62,988 nt of DNA, taken from positions 1-62,988 of the forward strand of contig JAGLOY010000049.1 in NCBI GenBank assembly GCA_023138735.1. Reading direction: 5' to 3'. Origin of the DNA: Candidatus Aegiribacteria sp. (lineage in GTDB: Bacteria > Fermentibacterota > Fermentibacteria > Fermentibacterales > JCC-6). This document shows positions 44,671-54,042 of the stretch, piece after piece. Numbering within the stretch: position 1 is the stretch's first letter; each line of letters opens with the position of its first letter. The position numbers and the translations under genes are program-made. The notes under the pieces are model-generated. The model ran no database searches and was not told the origin of the DNA. It saw only the letters and a program-made list of their open reading frames with translations.

Positions 44671-45513
44671 TTACTGTTCGCCTGGGGGAATGAACTCGTT
44701 CCCATTCCAGCGGTACACTTCGAAGTATCTTTCGGTTTCAGTGTAATCCTCGATACCCTCATCCCATTCCTCCGCCGAAGTCAGCACCGTCACTTCATCA
44801 GACACACCATTTGAGTCGGATGGAATAATGAAAGTTTGATTGAAATGGTAAATGCCTGCTTCAAACTGTGAATCAGCTTCAGGTCCCTTTATGAAATCAC
44901 TGGACGTCCAGCCTAAGAGAACATCCCTGTTCAAATATCCGCATGCCTCGTAAATGAAGGAAAGCTCGATCAGGTTCCTCATTCCGGTTAGACCTTCTCT
45001 GCTCAGTTCAGTGCCCCTTATGCAATAGCTGTAGGGACCCTCTCCGAAACCATTGCCCGTTGCCGGGAATTCCAGCTCCGCTGCGATGTCTCCAGAGATG
45101 ACTATCCTGGCGGAAGCAGTGAACCTGTAATCTTCCTGAACGTACCCGGTTATGTTGAACAGAAACAGGGTATCCGTGCCAAGTTCGAGGCTGGACATTG
45201 CCAGATACAGTCCAGGCATGTAACCGGAGTATTTGATCTCATTCAATGTACATGCGACATTGTACCAGTACGAACGCATGCCTTCTACTGGAATATCCTC
45301 TCCGGTGGATCCCGAGACACGAATATCAGTTCCCATCGGAATGAGGGCCGTGACTGGCGAAGCGAGATCGGGAGCATCGTACATCACTGCATCCTCTGAA
45401 AACACTAACGTCCTGTTGTCTGAAAAATCTCCATACCAGTAATCTCCAGAAACACTTGAAGGCTGAATCAGAAGTATTGCCAGTACTGACGTAATTGAGA
45501 TTACTAGTTTCAT
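44671..45513 (-). CDS. Exported protein with SH3-like N-terminal domain
   Basis: A signal peptide (ISITSVLAILLIQPSSVSG) is followed by SEDAVMYDAPDLASPVTALIPMGTDI ... WYNVACTLN ... GYMPGLYL, the outline of a bacterial SH3 domain (SH3b), often cell-wall or peptide binding. The remainder (120-280) has alternating strands and no motif I know. It is 44 nt downstream of nothing on this strand except the kinase at 45558, from which it is separated by a 44-nt gap, so the two could share a transcript. Confidence 0.65.
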   Translation of the reverse strand: MKLVISITSVLAILLIQPSSVSGDYWYGDFSDNRTLVFSEDAVMYDAPDLASPVTALIPMGTDIRVSGSTGEDIPVEGMRSYWYNVACTLNEIKYSGYMPGLYLAMSSLELGTDTLFLFNITGYVQEDYRFTASARIVISGDIAAELEFPATGNGFGEGPYSYCIRGTELSREGLTGMRNLIELSFIYEACGYLNRDVLLGWTSSDFIKGPEADSQFEAGIYHFNQTFIIPSDSNGVSDEVTVLTSAEEWDEGIEDYTETERYFEVYRWNGNEFIPPGEQ

Positions 45514-45557
45514 ATCATCTCCCCGATAAGGATGTTCATAATTAGAAAGAGTGGAGT

Positions 45558-47996
45558 TTATTCATCAAAGATTTCTCGGAGCAGGTCTGAAAGCTGGCTG
45601 ATTGAATATGGTTTCATCATGACTCCTGCGAAGCCATACATGGAGAAATCAGACATAACCGGTGCGTTAGAATACCCGCTGGATACGATTGCTGTTACAT
45701 CCGGATCCAGCTTCTGCAGTTCTTTCATGGTTTCCATTCCGCCCATGCCGTTAGGGATTGTAAGATCCAGAATTACTGCGCCATAGGGTTCTGAAGTACT
45801 CAAGGCTGCCTGGTACTTATCAATGGCTTCGCTTCCGTCCACCGCGCTGCCGACTTCGTACCCAAGCCTGCTGAGCATGGTCATGACTGTTTCTCTTACA
45901 AGTTTCTGATCATCCATTACAAGTATTTTTCCCCCTGAAAGCTTATCCGGTCCGGGTTCATGAGTATCGGAGGTATCAGAAAGAATTCCGGCTGGAAGAT
46001 AGATTGTAAATGTGCTGCCTTCATTTACTTCACTCTCAACCTTAATCTGTCCACTGTGTTTTCTGATGACCGAATATGAGGTTGCAAGGCCGAGGCCCGT
46101 TCCGTTCTGCTTTGTGGTGAAAAAAGGATCGAATATTCTGTTGAGATGATTTTTTTCAATCCCGTAACCGTCATCTTGTATTGTGATCTTCACGTACTGG
46201 CCTTTGGGTATTGCCACAGGATTGTTCGCGGGTATGAGGATATTCTCTGCGCCGATGCTGATACGTCCTCCATCCGGCATGGCCTGCTGTGCATTAATAA
46301 CAATATTGCTTATGACCTGCCCGATCTGTTCTCCGTCAACGATGATATGTTTAAGATCATCTGCGATGGAGTACTCGGCTGTTACGTTGGAGCCGCTCAA
46401 CGCAAAATCGGTTGAGTCTCTGATAATCCGGAGAATCGATACTTGTGACTTGACCGGATCGCCTCCCATGGAAAATGTGAGAAGCTGCCTTGGGAGATTG
46501 GATGCCTTGCTGGCCGCATGTTCGGAGCTTGTCAGTATTTCGTACAGATCAGTGCCCGGTTCAACCATTGTTCTTGCGAGAGAGATGTTTCCCATGATGG
46601 CTGTCAGAAAATTGTTAAAATCGTGGGCGATACCTCCAGCAAGAAGACCCAGAGATTCGAGCTTTTCAATCTTTGTCTGCTCCTCTTCCAGTTTCTTCAG
46701 AACTGTGATATCTCTTGCAATTCCAAGGATTGCATCCTCACCGCTGTATGTGAAACTGCGAACGGAAAACTCGATATGCCTGAGCTCACCATCCCCTCTT
46801 ACAAGCCTGATTGTGAATACGTTTGGAATATCTGAGAAGCCTTCTTTTATTATTCCGTTACCGTTGATCATACCTCTGTCATCCGGATGAAGGAGTTCTG
46901 AGAACTTCATACTCAGAAGTTCATCCCGGCTGTACTGCATAAGATCACATAACCGATCATTGACAAATAGAAAACAGCTGCTTCCGTAGATGTAAATACC
47001 ATCATGACTCTGCTCCACAAGAGTGCGGTACTTCGCTTCGCTCTCCTCCAGCTCGGCCGTCCGTTCTCTTACTATCTCCTCAAGGTGAAAGCGGTGTGTT
47101 GCGAGTTCGTCTTCAACCTGTTTACGCCCGGTGATATCCCGAACCGTAGCTTGAAGAAGCGTTTTTCCCTTGAGTTTAATCCTGCTGAGAAGAACAGTTG
47201 CCGGGAAATCTTCTCCATTGAGTCGCTTGTGAGTCCATTCAAAGTAATTGGATCCGTTCTCCACAGCTCTCTCGATCATTGCTTTTGCCTTCAGGCCTGA
47301 TACTTGTCCATCAGGCTGGTACTCAGGTGAAAGAAGCCAGGGCTGTTTCGAAGTGAAATCGGCTTCATTTTTGCACCCGAACATTCTTATAGTGGCGGGA
47401 TTTCCCGCAGTAAAAGACCAGTCCGGAGGTTCAAGGGTCATGATGGCATCGCGTGATGTTTCATACAGGGATCTGTACTTTTCCTCATCCAACCTCTGTT
47501 TTTTTTCAGCCCTCTTCTGTTCCGTAATATCAAAGAAACTAAGGAGCAGGAGTCGATCAGAATTGCTTTTCTGATGAACATCGGTCGCGTTCAGCGACAT
47601 CGTTCGTTCACCAATGTTGATCAGTTTCAGATTGACCTCGTACCCGTCGAAATCCCTGTGAATTGAAAGCAGCTCTTCAAGAAGGTCTCGAAGTCCTTTC
47701 AGATCAAGAAATTTGCTGCCGATATCGTAAACGGAAACATCCTTGATACTTGAGGATTCAATTCTGAACATCTCAGAGAAGCTTTTATTAGCAAATACAC
47801 ATTTTAGGTCGGAATTAAGTATGAGAATCGGCTCTGTGATAGCTGCGACCATACTCTTGAAAAAATCGATGCATTCTTCGGCATTCAATCCTTCAATGGG
47901 ACAGATACCACACTGTTCATCAGTATTAGTCAACTGTTCTTTTAGGTTTGACAGTTCCTGAAGAAGTTCATCCCTTGATTTATCAGATTGCGCCAT
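45558..47996 (-). CDS. Multi-PAS hybrid histidine kinase with C-terminal receiver
   Basis: After a short N-terminal coiled coil come three PAS domains (~45-160, ~185-295, ~325-440; for example ILNSDLKCVFANKSFSEMF and EQSHDGIYIYGSS), a HisKA with GGIAHDFNNFL, a HATPase (NIVINAQQAMPDGG, DDGYGIE, GTGLGLATSYS) and a receiver (ILVMDDQKLV, ILDLTIPNG, MMKPYS). The receiver is closely similar to that of the FIST-linked kinase at 26116 (ILDLTI / IIDLTI, SGYSNAPVMS / SGYSNNPVMS), so these two are recent paralogues. The ATG at 47996 (MAQSDKSRDEL) is chosen; the longer frame from 48041 lacks a ribosome site. Confidence 0.88.
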   Translation of the reverse strand: MAQSDKSRDELLQELSNLKEQLTNTDEQCGICPIEGLNAEECIDFFKSMVAAITEPILILNSDLKCVFANKSFSEMFRIESSSIKDVSVYDIGSKFLDLKGLRDLLEELLSIHRDFDGYEVNLKLINIGERTMSLNATDVHQKSNSDRLLLLSFFDITEQKRAEKKQRLDEEKYRSLYETSRDAIMTLEPPDWSFTAGNPATIRMFGCKNEADFTSKQPWLLSPEYQPDGQVSGLKAKAMIERAVENGSNYFEWTHKRLNGEDFPATVLLSRIKLKGKTLLQATVRDITGRKQVEDELATHRFHLEEIVRERTAELEESEAKYRTLVEQSHDGIYIYGSSCFLFVNDRLCDLMQYSRDELLSMKFSELLHPDDRGMINGNGIIKEGFSDIPNVFTIRLVRGDGELRHIEFSVRSFTYSGEDAILGIARDITVLKKLEEEQTKIEKLESLGLLAGGIAHDFNNFLTAIMGNISLARTMVEPGTDLYEILTSSEHAASKASNLPRQLLTFSMGGDPVKSQVSILRIIRDSTDFALSGSNVTAEYSIADDLKHIIVDGEQIGQVISNIVINAQQAMPDGGRISIGAENILIPANNPVAIPKGQYVKITIQDDGYGIEKNHLNRIFDPFFTTKQNGTGLGLATSYSVIRKHSGQIKVESEVNEGSTFTIYLPAGILSDTSDTHEPGPDKLSGGKILVMDDQKLVRETVMTMLSRLGYEVGSAVDGSEAIDKYQAALSTSEPYGAVILDLTIPNGMGGMETMKELQKLDPDVTAIVSSGYSNAPVMSDFSMYGFAGVMMKPYSISQLSDLLREIFDE

Positions 47997-48187
47997 ACTC
48001 AAATACCCCTGTTGATGGAATAATTTTGATGCGACTATCATATACTATCTACACATATACAAAGGCAAGCCCCGATTTCACCATAGATCCCGCGCCCGTA
48101 GCATGAATGCTGTTTGTATCGTATTTTATAATCCGGATGTTAAGAGTGGAAGCCACAGAATGATAATAAAACGGGGTGAATTTATTT

Positions 48188-48643
48188 ATGAATAAAATAA
48201 TATACAGGCCTATAGGAACGATACACACACCATACAATGATATGGCTCCATTTCAGGCAAAGGAAGACGATGCGGAGGGTCCCTTCGTTCTGGAACTCCT
48301 CCCGGAATATGAAACAGCACTTAAAGATCTTGAGTGTTTCAGATACGTTATTATTCTTTTCCATATGGACAGGGCTCGCGGGTACAACGGCTCAAATATT
48401 GCTCACCCGCCTTCCCTCAATGGCAGAAGTGTCGGCCTGTTTGCCAGCAGATCTCCCAACCGGCCTAATCCAATCGGACTTGATGTCGCGAGGCTTCTTA
48501 GAATTGAGGGAAGCAAAGTCTTTACATCCGGACTGAGCGTACTCGATGGAACACCTCTGATAGATATAAAACCGTATACAAAGACGGATTCAAAACCTGA
48601 TACGGGACATGGATGGAATACGGGGGACTGCTGTCAGATATAG
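48188..48643 (+). CDS. trmO: TrmO-type tRNA methyltransferase (UPF0066)
   Basis: The sequence starts IIYRPIGTIHTPY and contains FRYVIILFHMDRARGYN, then SVGLFASRSPNRPNPIGLDVARLL and GTPLIDIKPYT, the core motifs of the TrmO/YaeB family. TrmO methylates t6A at position 37 of tRNA-Thr(GGU) using S-adenosylmethionine. The usual longer C-terminal domain is short here (152 residues), as in many archaeal and bacterial relatives. I use the ATG at 48188; a GTG four codons earlier is also possible. Confidence 0.85.
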   Translation: MNKIIYRPIGTIHTPYNDMAPFQAKEDDAEGPFVLELLPEYETALKDLECFRYVIILFHMDRARGYNGSNIAHPPSLNGRSVGLFASRSPNRPNPIGLDVARLLRIEGSKVFTSGLSVLDGTPLIDIKPYTKTDSKPDTGHGWNTGDCCQI

Positions 48644-48682
48644 CCGGGATCAATAAGTCGTCTCATCTTTCCCCCAAATGGT

Positions 48683-48737
48683 ATCGTCAACCTATGCAGT
48701 AATTATGGTTGACAATAATTATCCTACCGTACATACT
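48683..48737 (+). promoter_or_regulatory. BirA operator overlapping the biotin promoter
   Basis: ATCGTCAACC (48683-48692) and GGTTGACAAT (48707-48716) are an inverted repeat with 9 of 10 matching bases and a 14-nt spacer. Known BirA sites have this form (a 9-base arm ending in ACC, 14-16 nt, then GGT and the mirror arm). The right arm contains TTGACA (48709-48714), and CATACT stands 17 nt later (48732-48737), a -35/-10 pair. BirA bound here would cover the promoter of its own operon. Confidence 0.75.
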
Positions 48738-48805
48738 CACCTCAATATTGAATATTCTGCACAAGGTTAAATATTGTAATACCACTCTGATATGGAGAGT
48801 ACACC

Positions 48806-49795
48806 ATGAGCAGCAAGAGTACCAGAATTCTGGAAATCCTCCGAAAAAGCAGGGACTACATTTCAGGTGAGGAGATTTCGGTAGAACTTGGTGTATCCCG
48901 CTCAGCTGTATGGAAAAGCATCGGGAAACTGCGCGGCAAAGGTTATATTATCGATGCAGTTTCGAACCGCGGGTACCGGCTCTCTGAGGGTATCGACCTG
49001 CCGATAAGTGATGAAATTCATCGGTATCTTGAAACCGAATACTTCGGCAGAGAAATTGTTTACATGGACTCTGTGGATTCAACCAACAATCTGGCTATGA
49101 CACTTGCTGCCCGGGGGGCTGCTCACGGTACAGTTGTTACCGCAGATCAGCAGACAAATGGCAGGGGCAGAATGGGAAGAAAATGGATCTCACCCTCCGG
49201 CAGCAATCTCTATCTCTCCATCATTCTCAGGCCCGAGGTTTCTCCGGCTGAGGCATCGCAGATCCCGGTTCTGTCAGTTATTGCATCTATCAGAGCTCTT
49301 GAGCGTATGGTGCCAGACCTGCCCATCGGGATCAAGTGGCCCAACGATATCTACTGCCGCGGCAGAAAGATCAGCGGTACTCTGTGCGAAATGAAGGCTG
49401 AAATTGACAGGGTGAATCACGTTGTCGTGGGTACCGGAATCGATGTTAACATGAAGCCCTCCGATAGTATCCGGGATATTGCAACTTCACTGTTTATGGA
49501 GACCGGCATCGAACACTCAAGGGTGAGACTTGCGGCGTTTCTCCTTGAAGAGTTCGAAAATGTATACAACAGGTGGTTGATTGAAGGAAATCTGGAATTC
49601 ATAATCGATGAGTGGGACAGGCATTCTCTGCTGAAGGATAAGCAGGTCGACGTAAGAACAGTAAACAGGATTGTCAGCGGAAAAGTCATGGGGATTTCGC
49701 AAAATGGAGCTTTGAAGCTTGAACTTTCCGATGGTTCAGAGCGTTTAGTGTACGCGGGGGATGCCACTCTGCATGGAGCTTCTCCGGTCAGCTGA
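48806..49795 (+). CDS. birA: Bifunctional biotin-protein ligase / biotin operon repressor
   Basis: Residues 1-65 are a winged helix-turn-helix (RILEILRKSRDYISGEEIS, LGVSRSAVWKSIGKLR). From ~90 the ligase domain follows: VDSTNNLAM, the biotinyl-AMP loop GRGRMGRKW near 116-124, and IKWPNDIY with KISGTLCE. A C-terminal SH3-like domain closes the protein. The ligase attaches biotin to carboxylase carrier proteins, and with the DNA-binding domain it should repress this operon through the palindrome at 48683. It is the first gene of seven. The end overlaps bioB by 35 nt. Confidence 0.94.
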   Translation: MSSKSTRILEILRKSRDYISGEEISVELGVSRSAVWKSIGKLRGKGYIIDAVSNRGYRLSEGIDLPISDEIHRYLETEYFGREIVYMDSVDSTNNLAMTLAARGAAHGTVVTADQQTNGRGRMGRKWISPSGSNLYLSIILRPEVSPAEASQIPVLSVIASIRALERMVPDLPIGIKWPNDIYCRGRKISGTLCEMKAEIDRVNHVVVGTGIDVNMKPSDSIRDIATSLFMETGIEHSRVRLAAFLLEEFENVYNRWLIEGNLEFIIDEWDRHSLLKDKQVDVRTVNRIVSGKVMGISQNGALKLELSDGSERLVYAGDATLHGASPVS

Positions 49796-50747
49796 ACTGG
49801 ATGATGAGTATATGCAGGTAGTCACCCCCCTCGGAGCTCTGGAGATCCTTCTTACCCCCGAGGACCGGATTCAACCTTTACTCTCTTTCAGTGAGGGCAT
49901 GAGAGCAGCCAGAGGATTTTCCGGCGCGATTTCACTCTGCTGTATAATAAATGCAAAATCGGGAGACTGTACCGAAGACTGCTCCTTCTGCGCCCAGTCA
50001 TCCGCTAGTTCAGCCTCTCACAGATCCTACCCGATGATGAGTGGTTCCCGGATACTAACCGAACGGAAAAAAGCCGTCGAGTGCGGCGCGGGGCATTTTT
50101 CAATTGTGACCAGCGGCGGTTCCCCAACCGATATGGAACTGACCAATATCTGCGAAACAATATCGAGGGGGGAAGATGAAAAACCCCTTTGGTGTGCTTC
50201 CCTTGGGATTCTTTCCCTGCGGCAGCAAATGATGCTGAAGGATGCCGGCCTTCGTCGGTATCACCATAACCTCGAAACGGAAAGAACGTTCTTCCCCGAG
50301 ATCTGTACAACTCATACATGGCAGGACAGGGCCGACACTGTCCGTATGGCTAAAGTTGCCGGGCTGGAGGTCTGTTCAGGAGGGATTATAGGCCTTGGTG
50401 AGAGCCTCGGGCAGAGGGTTGCTATGGCTTTCCAGCTCCGGGACCTTGAGGTTGATTCGATTGCGCTGAATTTCCTGATTCCGCTGGAGGGTACAGGAAT
50501 CACTCCCGGCAGAGAACACATATCACCGGTGGATATGCTGAAAACAGTTATCATGTTCGGAATGGTCTGCCCTGATTCTGAACTGCGCCTCTGTGCAGGC
50601 AGGGGAATGCTTGGTAAATATGAGATAGAGATGTTCAGAGCCGGAGTTACGGGGATAATGAACGGTGATCTTCTCACAACCACCGGATCACGGTTGCAGG
50701 ATGACCTCGATCTGCTGAAAGCTGCGGGAAGAGTCCTGGCAAAATGA
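49761..50747 (+). CDS. bioB: Biotin synthase
   Basis: A radical SAM enzyme with C70-x3-C74-x2-C77 (GDCTEDCSFCAQSS) and the BioB-specific YRYHHNLET-like segment (RRYHHNLETERTFF), plus CSGGIIGLGES and NFLIPLEGTG. It inserts sulfur into dethiobiotin. With 328 residues it has the usual length. The ATG at 49761 overlaps birA; ATG codons at 49773 and 49812 are alternatives. It overlaps bioF by 4 nt. Confidence 0.95.
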   Translation: MPLCMELLRSAELDDEYMQVVTPLGALEILLTPEDRIQPLLSFSEGMRAARGFSGAISLCCIINAKSGDCTEDCSFCAQSSASSASHRSYPMMSGSRILTERKKAVECGAGHFSIVTSGGSPTDMELTNICETISRGEDEKPLWCASLGILSLRQQMMLKDAGLRRYHHNLETERTFFPEICTTHTWQDRADTVRMAKVAGLEVCSGGIIGLGESLGQRVAMAFQLRDLEVDSIALNFLIPLEGTGITPGREHISPVDMLKTVIMFGMVCPDSELRLCAGRGMLGKYEIEMFRAGVTGIMNGDLLTTTGSRLQDDLDLLKAAGRVLAK

Positions 50748-51862
50748 GAACCTATGAACCGGATCTGGCAAGAATCGACGTGGATGGCCTTACAAGGAGG
50801 CTTCATGTTAGAAAACCGGATATGCTGGAATTCTCATCCAACGATTATCTGGACCTGGCAGGCCATCCCCTGCTGAAAGAGGCATCCGTGAGGGCGATAG
50901 AGCTATACGGCTCGAGTGTCGCTGCATCCAGGCTGATGTCTGGTAATATCAGTCTGCATGAAGAGCTGGAAAAGCGTCTTGCACGGTTAACTGGTATGGA
51001 ATCAGCCCTGCTTTTCGGAAGCGGGTATCTGGCGAATATTGGGCTTCTAAGCTCGATTACTTCAAGAGATGACCTTGTGTTTTCGGACAGATTGAATCAT
51101 GCCAGCCTTGTCGATGGAGCGCTGCTGAGCAGAGCCGGTGTACTCCGGTACCGGCATTGCGATACAGATCATCTGGAGTACTTCCTCGCAAACAGAACCA
51201 GCAGGGGAGATCGTTTCATAGTAACCGATTCCCTGTTCAGCATGGATGGTGATATCGCTCCGCTCCGGAAGCTGGAGGAATTGTCTCTGCGCTACAATTG
51301 TAATCTCATAGTTGATGAATCCCATGCAATAGGGGTATTCGGGAACGGGGGAGGGATATGCAGGGAATCTGGAATAAAACCACACACTCTAATCGGTACT
51401 CTAAGCAAAGCTCTCGGAAGCTACGGCGGGTTTGCTGCAGGTAGTGCGGATCTTATCGAGTATCTGATTAACAGAGCAAGAACATTCATCTATTCTACAG
51501 GACTGCCTCCGGCTGCTCCCGCAGCTGCCTTGAAAGCCCTGGATATTATCGAATCGCAGCCTGAATGCGGGAGGAAACTGCTGAGTATGGCATCCGATTT
51601 CAGAGGGATGATCGAACCCACCGGTTATTCTACAGCACCATCCGAATCACAGATAGTGCCTGTTCGGGTTGGAGAGAACCGTGATGCGGTTGCTTTCTCG
51701 GAATACTTCAATAGGAACGGTATTTCGGCTGTAGCCATCAGGCCTCCCACCGTACCTGCCGGAACGGCACGGATAAGATTTTCAGTCACGCTCAGGCATT
51801 CCCGGAAGGATCTCAGTTATGCTGCCGGGAAACTTGATTTTAGTAACAGTGGTGTTCAGTGA
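50744..51862 (+). CDS. bioF: 8-amino-7-oxononanoate synthase
   Basis: A PLP-dependent alpha-oxoamine synthase: FSSNDYLDLAGHP, SSVAASRLMSGN, SALLFGSGYLAN, DRLNHASLVDGA, then DESHAIGVFG and the PLP lysine in GTLSKALGSYGG. It condenses pimeloyl-ACP with alanine. The length of 372 fits BioF. It overlaps bioB and the next gene by 4 nt, so the whole operon is coupled. Confidence 0.94.
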   Translation: MRTYEPDLARIDVDGLTRRLHVRKPDMLEFSSNDYLDLAGHPLLKEASVRAIELYGSSVAASRLMSGNISLHEELEKRLARLTGMESALLFGSGYLANIGLLSSITSRDDLVFSDRLNHASLVDGALLSRAGVLRYRHCDTDHLEYFLANRTSRGDRFIVTDSLFSMDGDIAPLRKLEELSLRYNCNLIVDESHAIGVFGNGGGICRESGIKPHTLIGTLSKALGSYGGFAAGSADLIEYLINRARTFIYSTGLPPAAPAAALKALDIIESQPECGRKLLSMASDFRGMIEPTGYSTAPSESQIVPVRVGENRDAVAFSEYFNRNGISAVAIRPPTVPAGTARIRFSVTLRHSRKDLSYAAGKLDFSNSGVQ

Positions 51863-52551
51863 AACTCTATCTTGTATCAGGCTGGGCAACGAGATGCACT
51901 GTCTGGAAAGCTGTCATGGAGATTCTAACTGATAAACTGGATATTGAGCTGGTTGAATGGTGGAAAGCTATCGATGGTGATCTGGACAGGAGAATGGCTG
52001 CTAACCCTGAAAGGTGCATTGTGGCTGGATGGTCAATGGGAGGACAGATAGCCCTCCAGGCAGCCGCCCGTAATCCCGATATTATTGCAGGATTGTTCCT
52101 TGCGTCATCCATGACCTGCCTTGTGGAGGGGGGGAGGAGACCGGGGGTTTCAGGGGAAACACCGCAGAAGATAAAAGCAATGCTTAAGCGGAACAGAAAA
52201 GTATATCTGAGAGCCTTTTTCACGCAGTGTCTGTACCCTGTTACAGATCCCCGGATCAGCGGGAACCTGCTGGAGGAATCCGATTCCATTACCATGAGTG
52301 CTCTGCTGTCTGGACTGGATTACATGGTTGACACGGAGGCCTGGCTTACTTTTGAAGGTCCGCTGATGATGGTTCATGGCAGGGATGATAATGTAATCCC
52401 TCCCGAATGCAGCGAATACATAAGGAGGAATACCGCTGAACATTCGCGAGCGGTGTACATTGAGAAGACGGGACATCTCCTCCCTGTTGTAAAACCAGAA
52501 ACAGTGGGGGATCTGCTGAATGAATTCAGTGAGTACTGCATTACCAGATAA
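51859..52551 (+). CDS. Pimeloyl-ACP methyl ester esterase-like alpha/beta hydrolase (BioH/BioG type)
   Basis: The sequence opens MKLYLVSGWATRCTVW and has the nucleophile in VAGWSMGGQIAL, an Asp in VHGRDDNVIP and the His in EKTGHLLPV, a complete hydrolase triad. Located between bioF and bioC it should free pimeloyl-ACP from its methyl ester, the role of BioH or its replacements BioG/BioK. The 230-residue size and N-terminal SGWAT fit BioG or BioH; I cannot decide which. The bioC start codon lies inside its last 32 nt. Confidence 0.85.
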   Translation: MKLYLVSGWATRCTVWKAVMEILTDKLDIELVEWWKAIDGDLDRRMAANPERCIVAGWSMGGQIALQAAARNPDIIAGLFLASSMTCLVEGGRRPGVSGETPQKIKAMLKRNRKVYLRAFFTQCLYPVTDPRISGNLLEESDSITMSALLSGLDYMVDTEAWLTFEGPLMMVHGRDDNVIPPECSEYIRRNTAEHSRAVYIEKTGHLLPVVKPETVGDLLNEFSEYCITR

Positions 52552-53326
52552 GGCAATCGTTGAATACAGTTTCTCGAAAGCAGCCACTCTGTATGACCGG
52601 TATGCGGATCATCACAGGATAATTGCTGAAAGACTCATGGATTTCATTCTCCCGGAAATTTCTGCAGGATCTATCCTTGAAATCGGTTGCGGTACGGGAA
52701 TTCTCACTGAAAGACTGCTGGACCGTTTTCCTGCTTCACATGTAACAGCGCTGGACATTTCTCCGAATATGGTAGAGCGCTGCAGATCTAAACTGAATCA
52801 TCCCGGACGCCTGTCGTATCTTGTAACCGATGCCGAGGAGTACTGCCGAAGCGGAAATAGTTACAATCTTGTAGTATCCAGCTGCTCGCTTCAGTGGATT
52901 CATGATAGAGAACGCTTTATTAAGAACATATGTGCGATGCTTCCGGTCGGTGGGAGGTGTCTTGTGGCTATCCCCGTGATGGGAATGCTGTATGAGCTTG
53001 TTGAAAGCTGTATCCGCGGAGCCCGCACGATGATGCGGCAGCTGGATCTGAATTCCGGTGAAGAATGGAAAGCCCGCTTTAAGAACAGCGAAATGGATAT
53101 TCTGTCAAGTTCGGTTGAAAGTGTTTCCTGCATATACGATCATCCGCTTGAAGTACTCAAGGCGATAAGAGGAATCGGAGCCGGGATCGATCAGGGTCCG
53201 GTCTCTCTGAAACCCGGAGATATGAAGAAGATGACAAAGTATTACAGCAGACATTTTGAAGTGGACGACTTCGGAAAAGTCTCCTCTACCTATAGAATTC
53301 TGTACCTTCTCGGAAGGAAGATGTAA
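52520..53326 (+). CDS. bioC: Malonyl-ACP O-methyltransferase
   Basis: A SAM-dependent class I methyltransferase with FSKAATLYDRYADHHRI near the N-terminus, the cofactor motif ILEIGCGTGILTE and SSCSLQWIHDRE, the hallmarks of BioC. It methylates malonyl-ACP so that the fatty-acid machinery can build pimelate. The start at 52520 overlaps the preceding hydrolase gene and has GGGGG upstream. The stop is 2 nt from bioD. Confidence 0.92.
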   Translation: MNSVSTALPDKAIVEYSFSKAATLYDRYADHHRIIAERLMDFILPEISAGSILEIGCGTGILTERLLDRFPASHVTALDISPNMVERCRSKLNHPGRLSYLVTDAEEYCRSGNSYNLVVSSCSLQWIHDRERFIKNICAMLPVGGRCLVAIPVMGMLYELVESCIRGARTMMRQLDLNSGEEWKARFKNSEMDILSSSVESVSCIYDHPLEVLKAIRGIGAGIDQGPVSLKPGDMKKMTKYYSRHFEVDDFGKVSSTYRILYLLGRKM

Positions 53327-53328
53327 TC

Positions 53329-54042
53329 GTGCGAGGGGTGTTCGTAACCGGTACTGGAACCGGTGTAGGTAAGACACTGATTGCCGCAGGGCTTCTGAAA
53401 GCGTTAAGAGATAGCGGTGTCTCTGCTCTTCCGGTCAAACCTGTTCAGACGGGATGTCTGGAGATCGATGGCGGACTCTCGGCGCCTGATCTTGAATTCT
53501 GCCTGAAAGTCGCTGGTGTTGCACCCGACGAGTCTCTCATCCGTCTGATGTGTCCATTCCGATACAGCCCCGCGTGTTCACCTCATCTAGCCGGAAAGAT
53601 GACAGGTGTTTATCCTGATGTAGGAACTGTCGCCCGAAAGATGGATCGATTATCCGGCAGCTGTGATTTCCTGGTCGCCGAGGGTGCCGGAGGGATTCTG
53701 GTGCCGCTTAATGACAGCGAAAAAATGATTGATCTAATGGTTGAACTTGGCTGGCCGGTAGTTCTTGCGGCCAGAGGTGACCTGGGTACAATCAATCATT
53801 CCCTTCTATCGCTTGCGGTTCTGCGGAATGCCGGATTGCGGGTTGCAGCGGTAGTTGTAAACCACCTTACAGAGGAAATTTCACTGGTTACAATTGATAA
53901 TCCTCTGGCTATAGCTCAGCATAGTGGATCAGTCCGGATCGTGGAGATACCTTATATGCAAAATCCGGAAGAACTGGCAGGTAATCCATGTTTTATGGAA
54001 AGAATGTCGGAGTTGTGCCGGAGCATCATGGAGCAATCATGA
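53329..54042 (+). CDS. bioD: Dethiobiotin synthetase
   Basis: The P-loop GTGTGVGKT (residues 8-16) and KPVQTG, FRYSPACSPHLAG and VAEGAGGILVP are those of BioD, which forms the ureido ring of dethiobiotin from DAPA, CO2 and ATP. A GTG start is used. The stop overlaps the bioA ATG (ATGA). Confidence 0.94.
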   Translation: MRGVFVTGTGTGVGKTLIAAGLLKALRDSGVSALPVKPVQTGCLEIDGGLSAPDLEFCLKVAGVAPDESLIRLMCPFRYSPACSPHLAGKMTGVYPDVGTVARKMDRLSGSCDFLVAEGAGGILVPLNDSEKMIDLMVELGWPVVLAARGDLGTINHSLLSLAVLRNAGLRVAAVVVNHLTEEISLVTIDNPLAIAQHSGSVRIVEIPYMQNPEELAGNPCFMERMSELCRSIMEQS

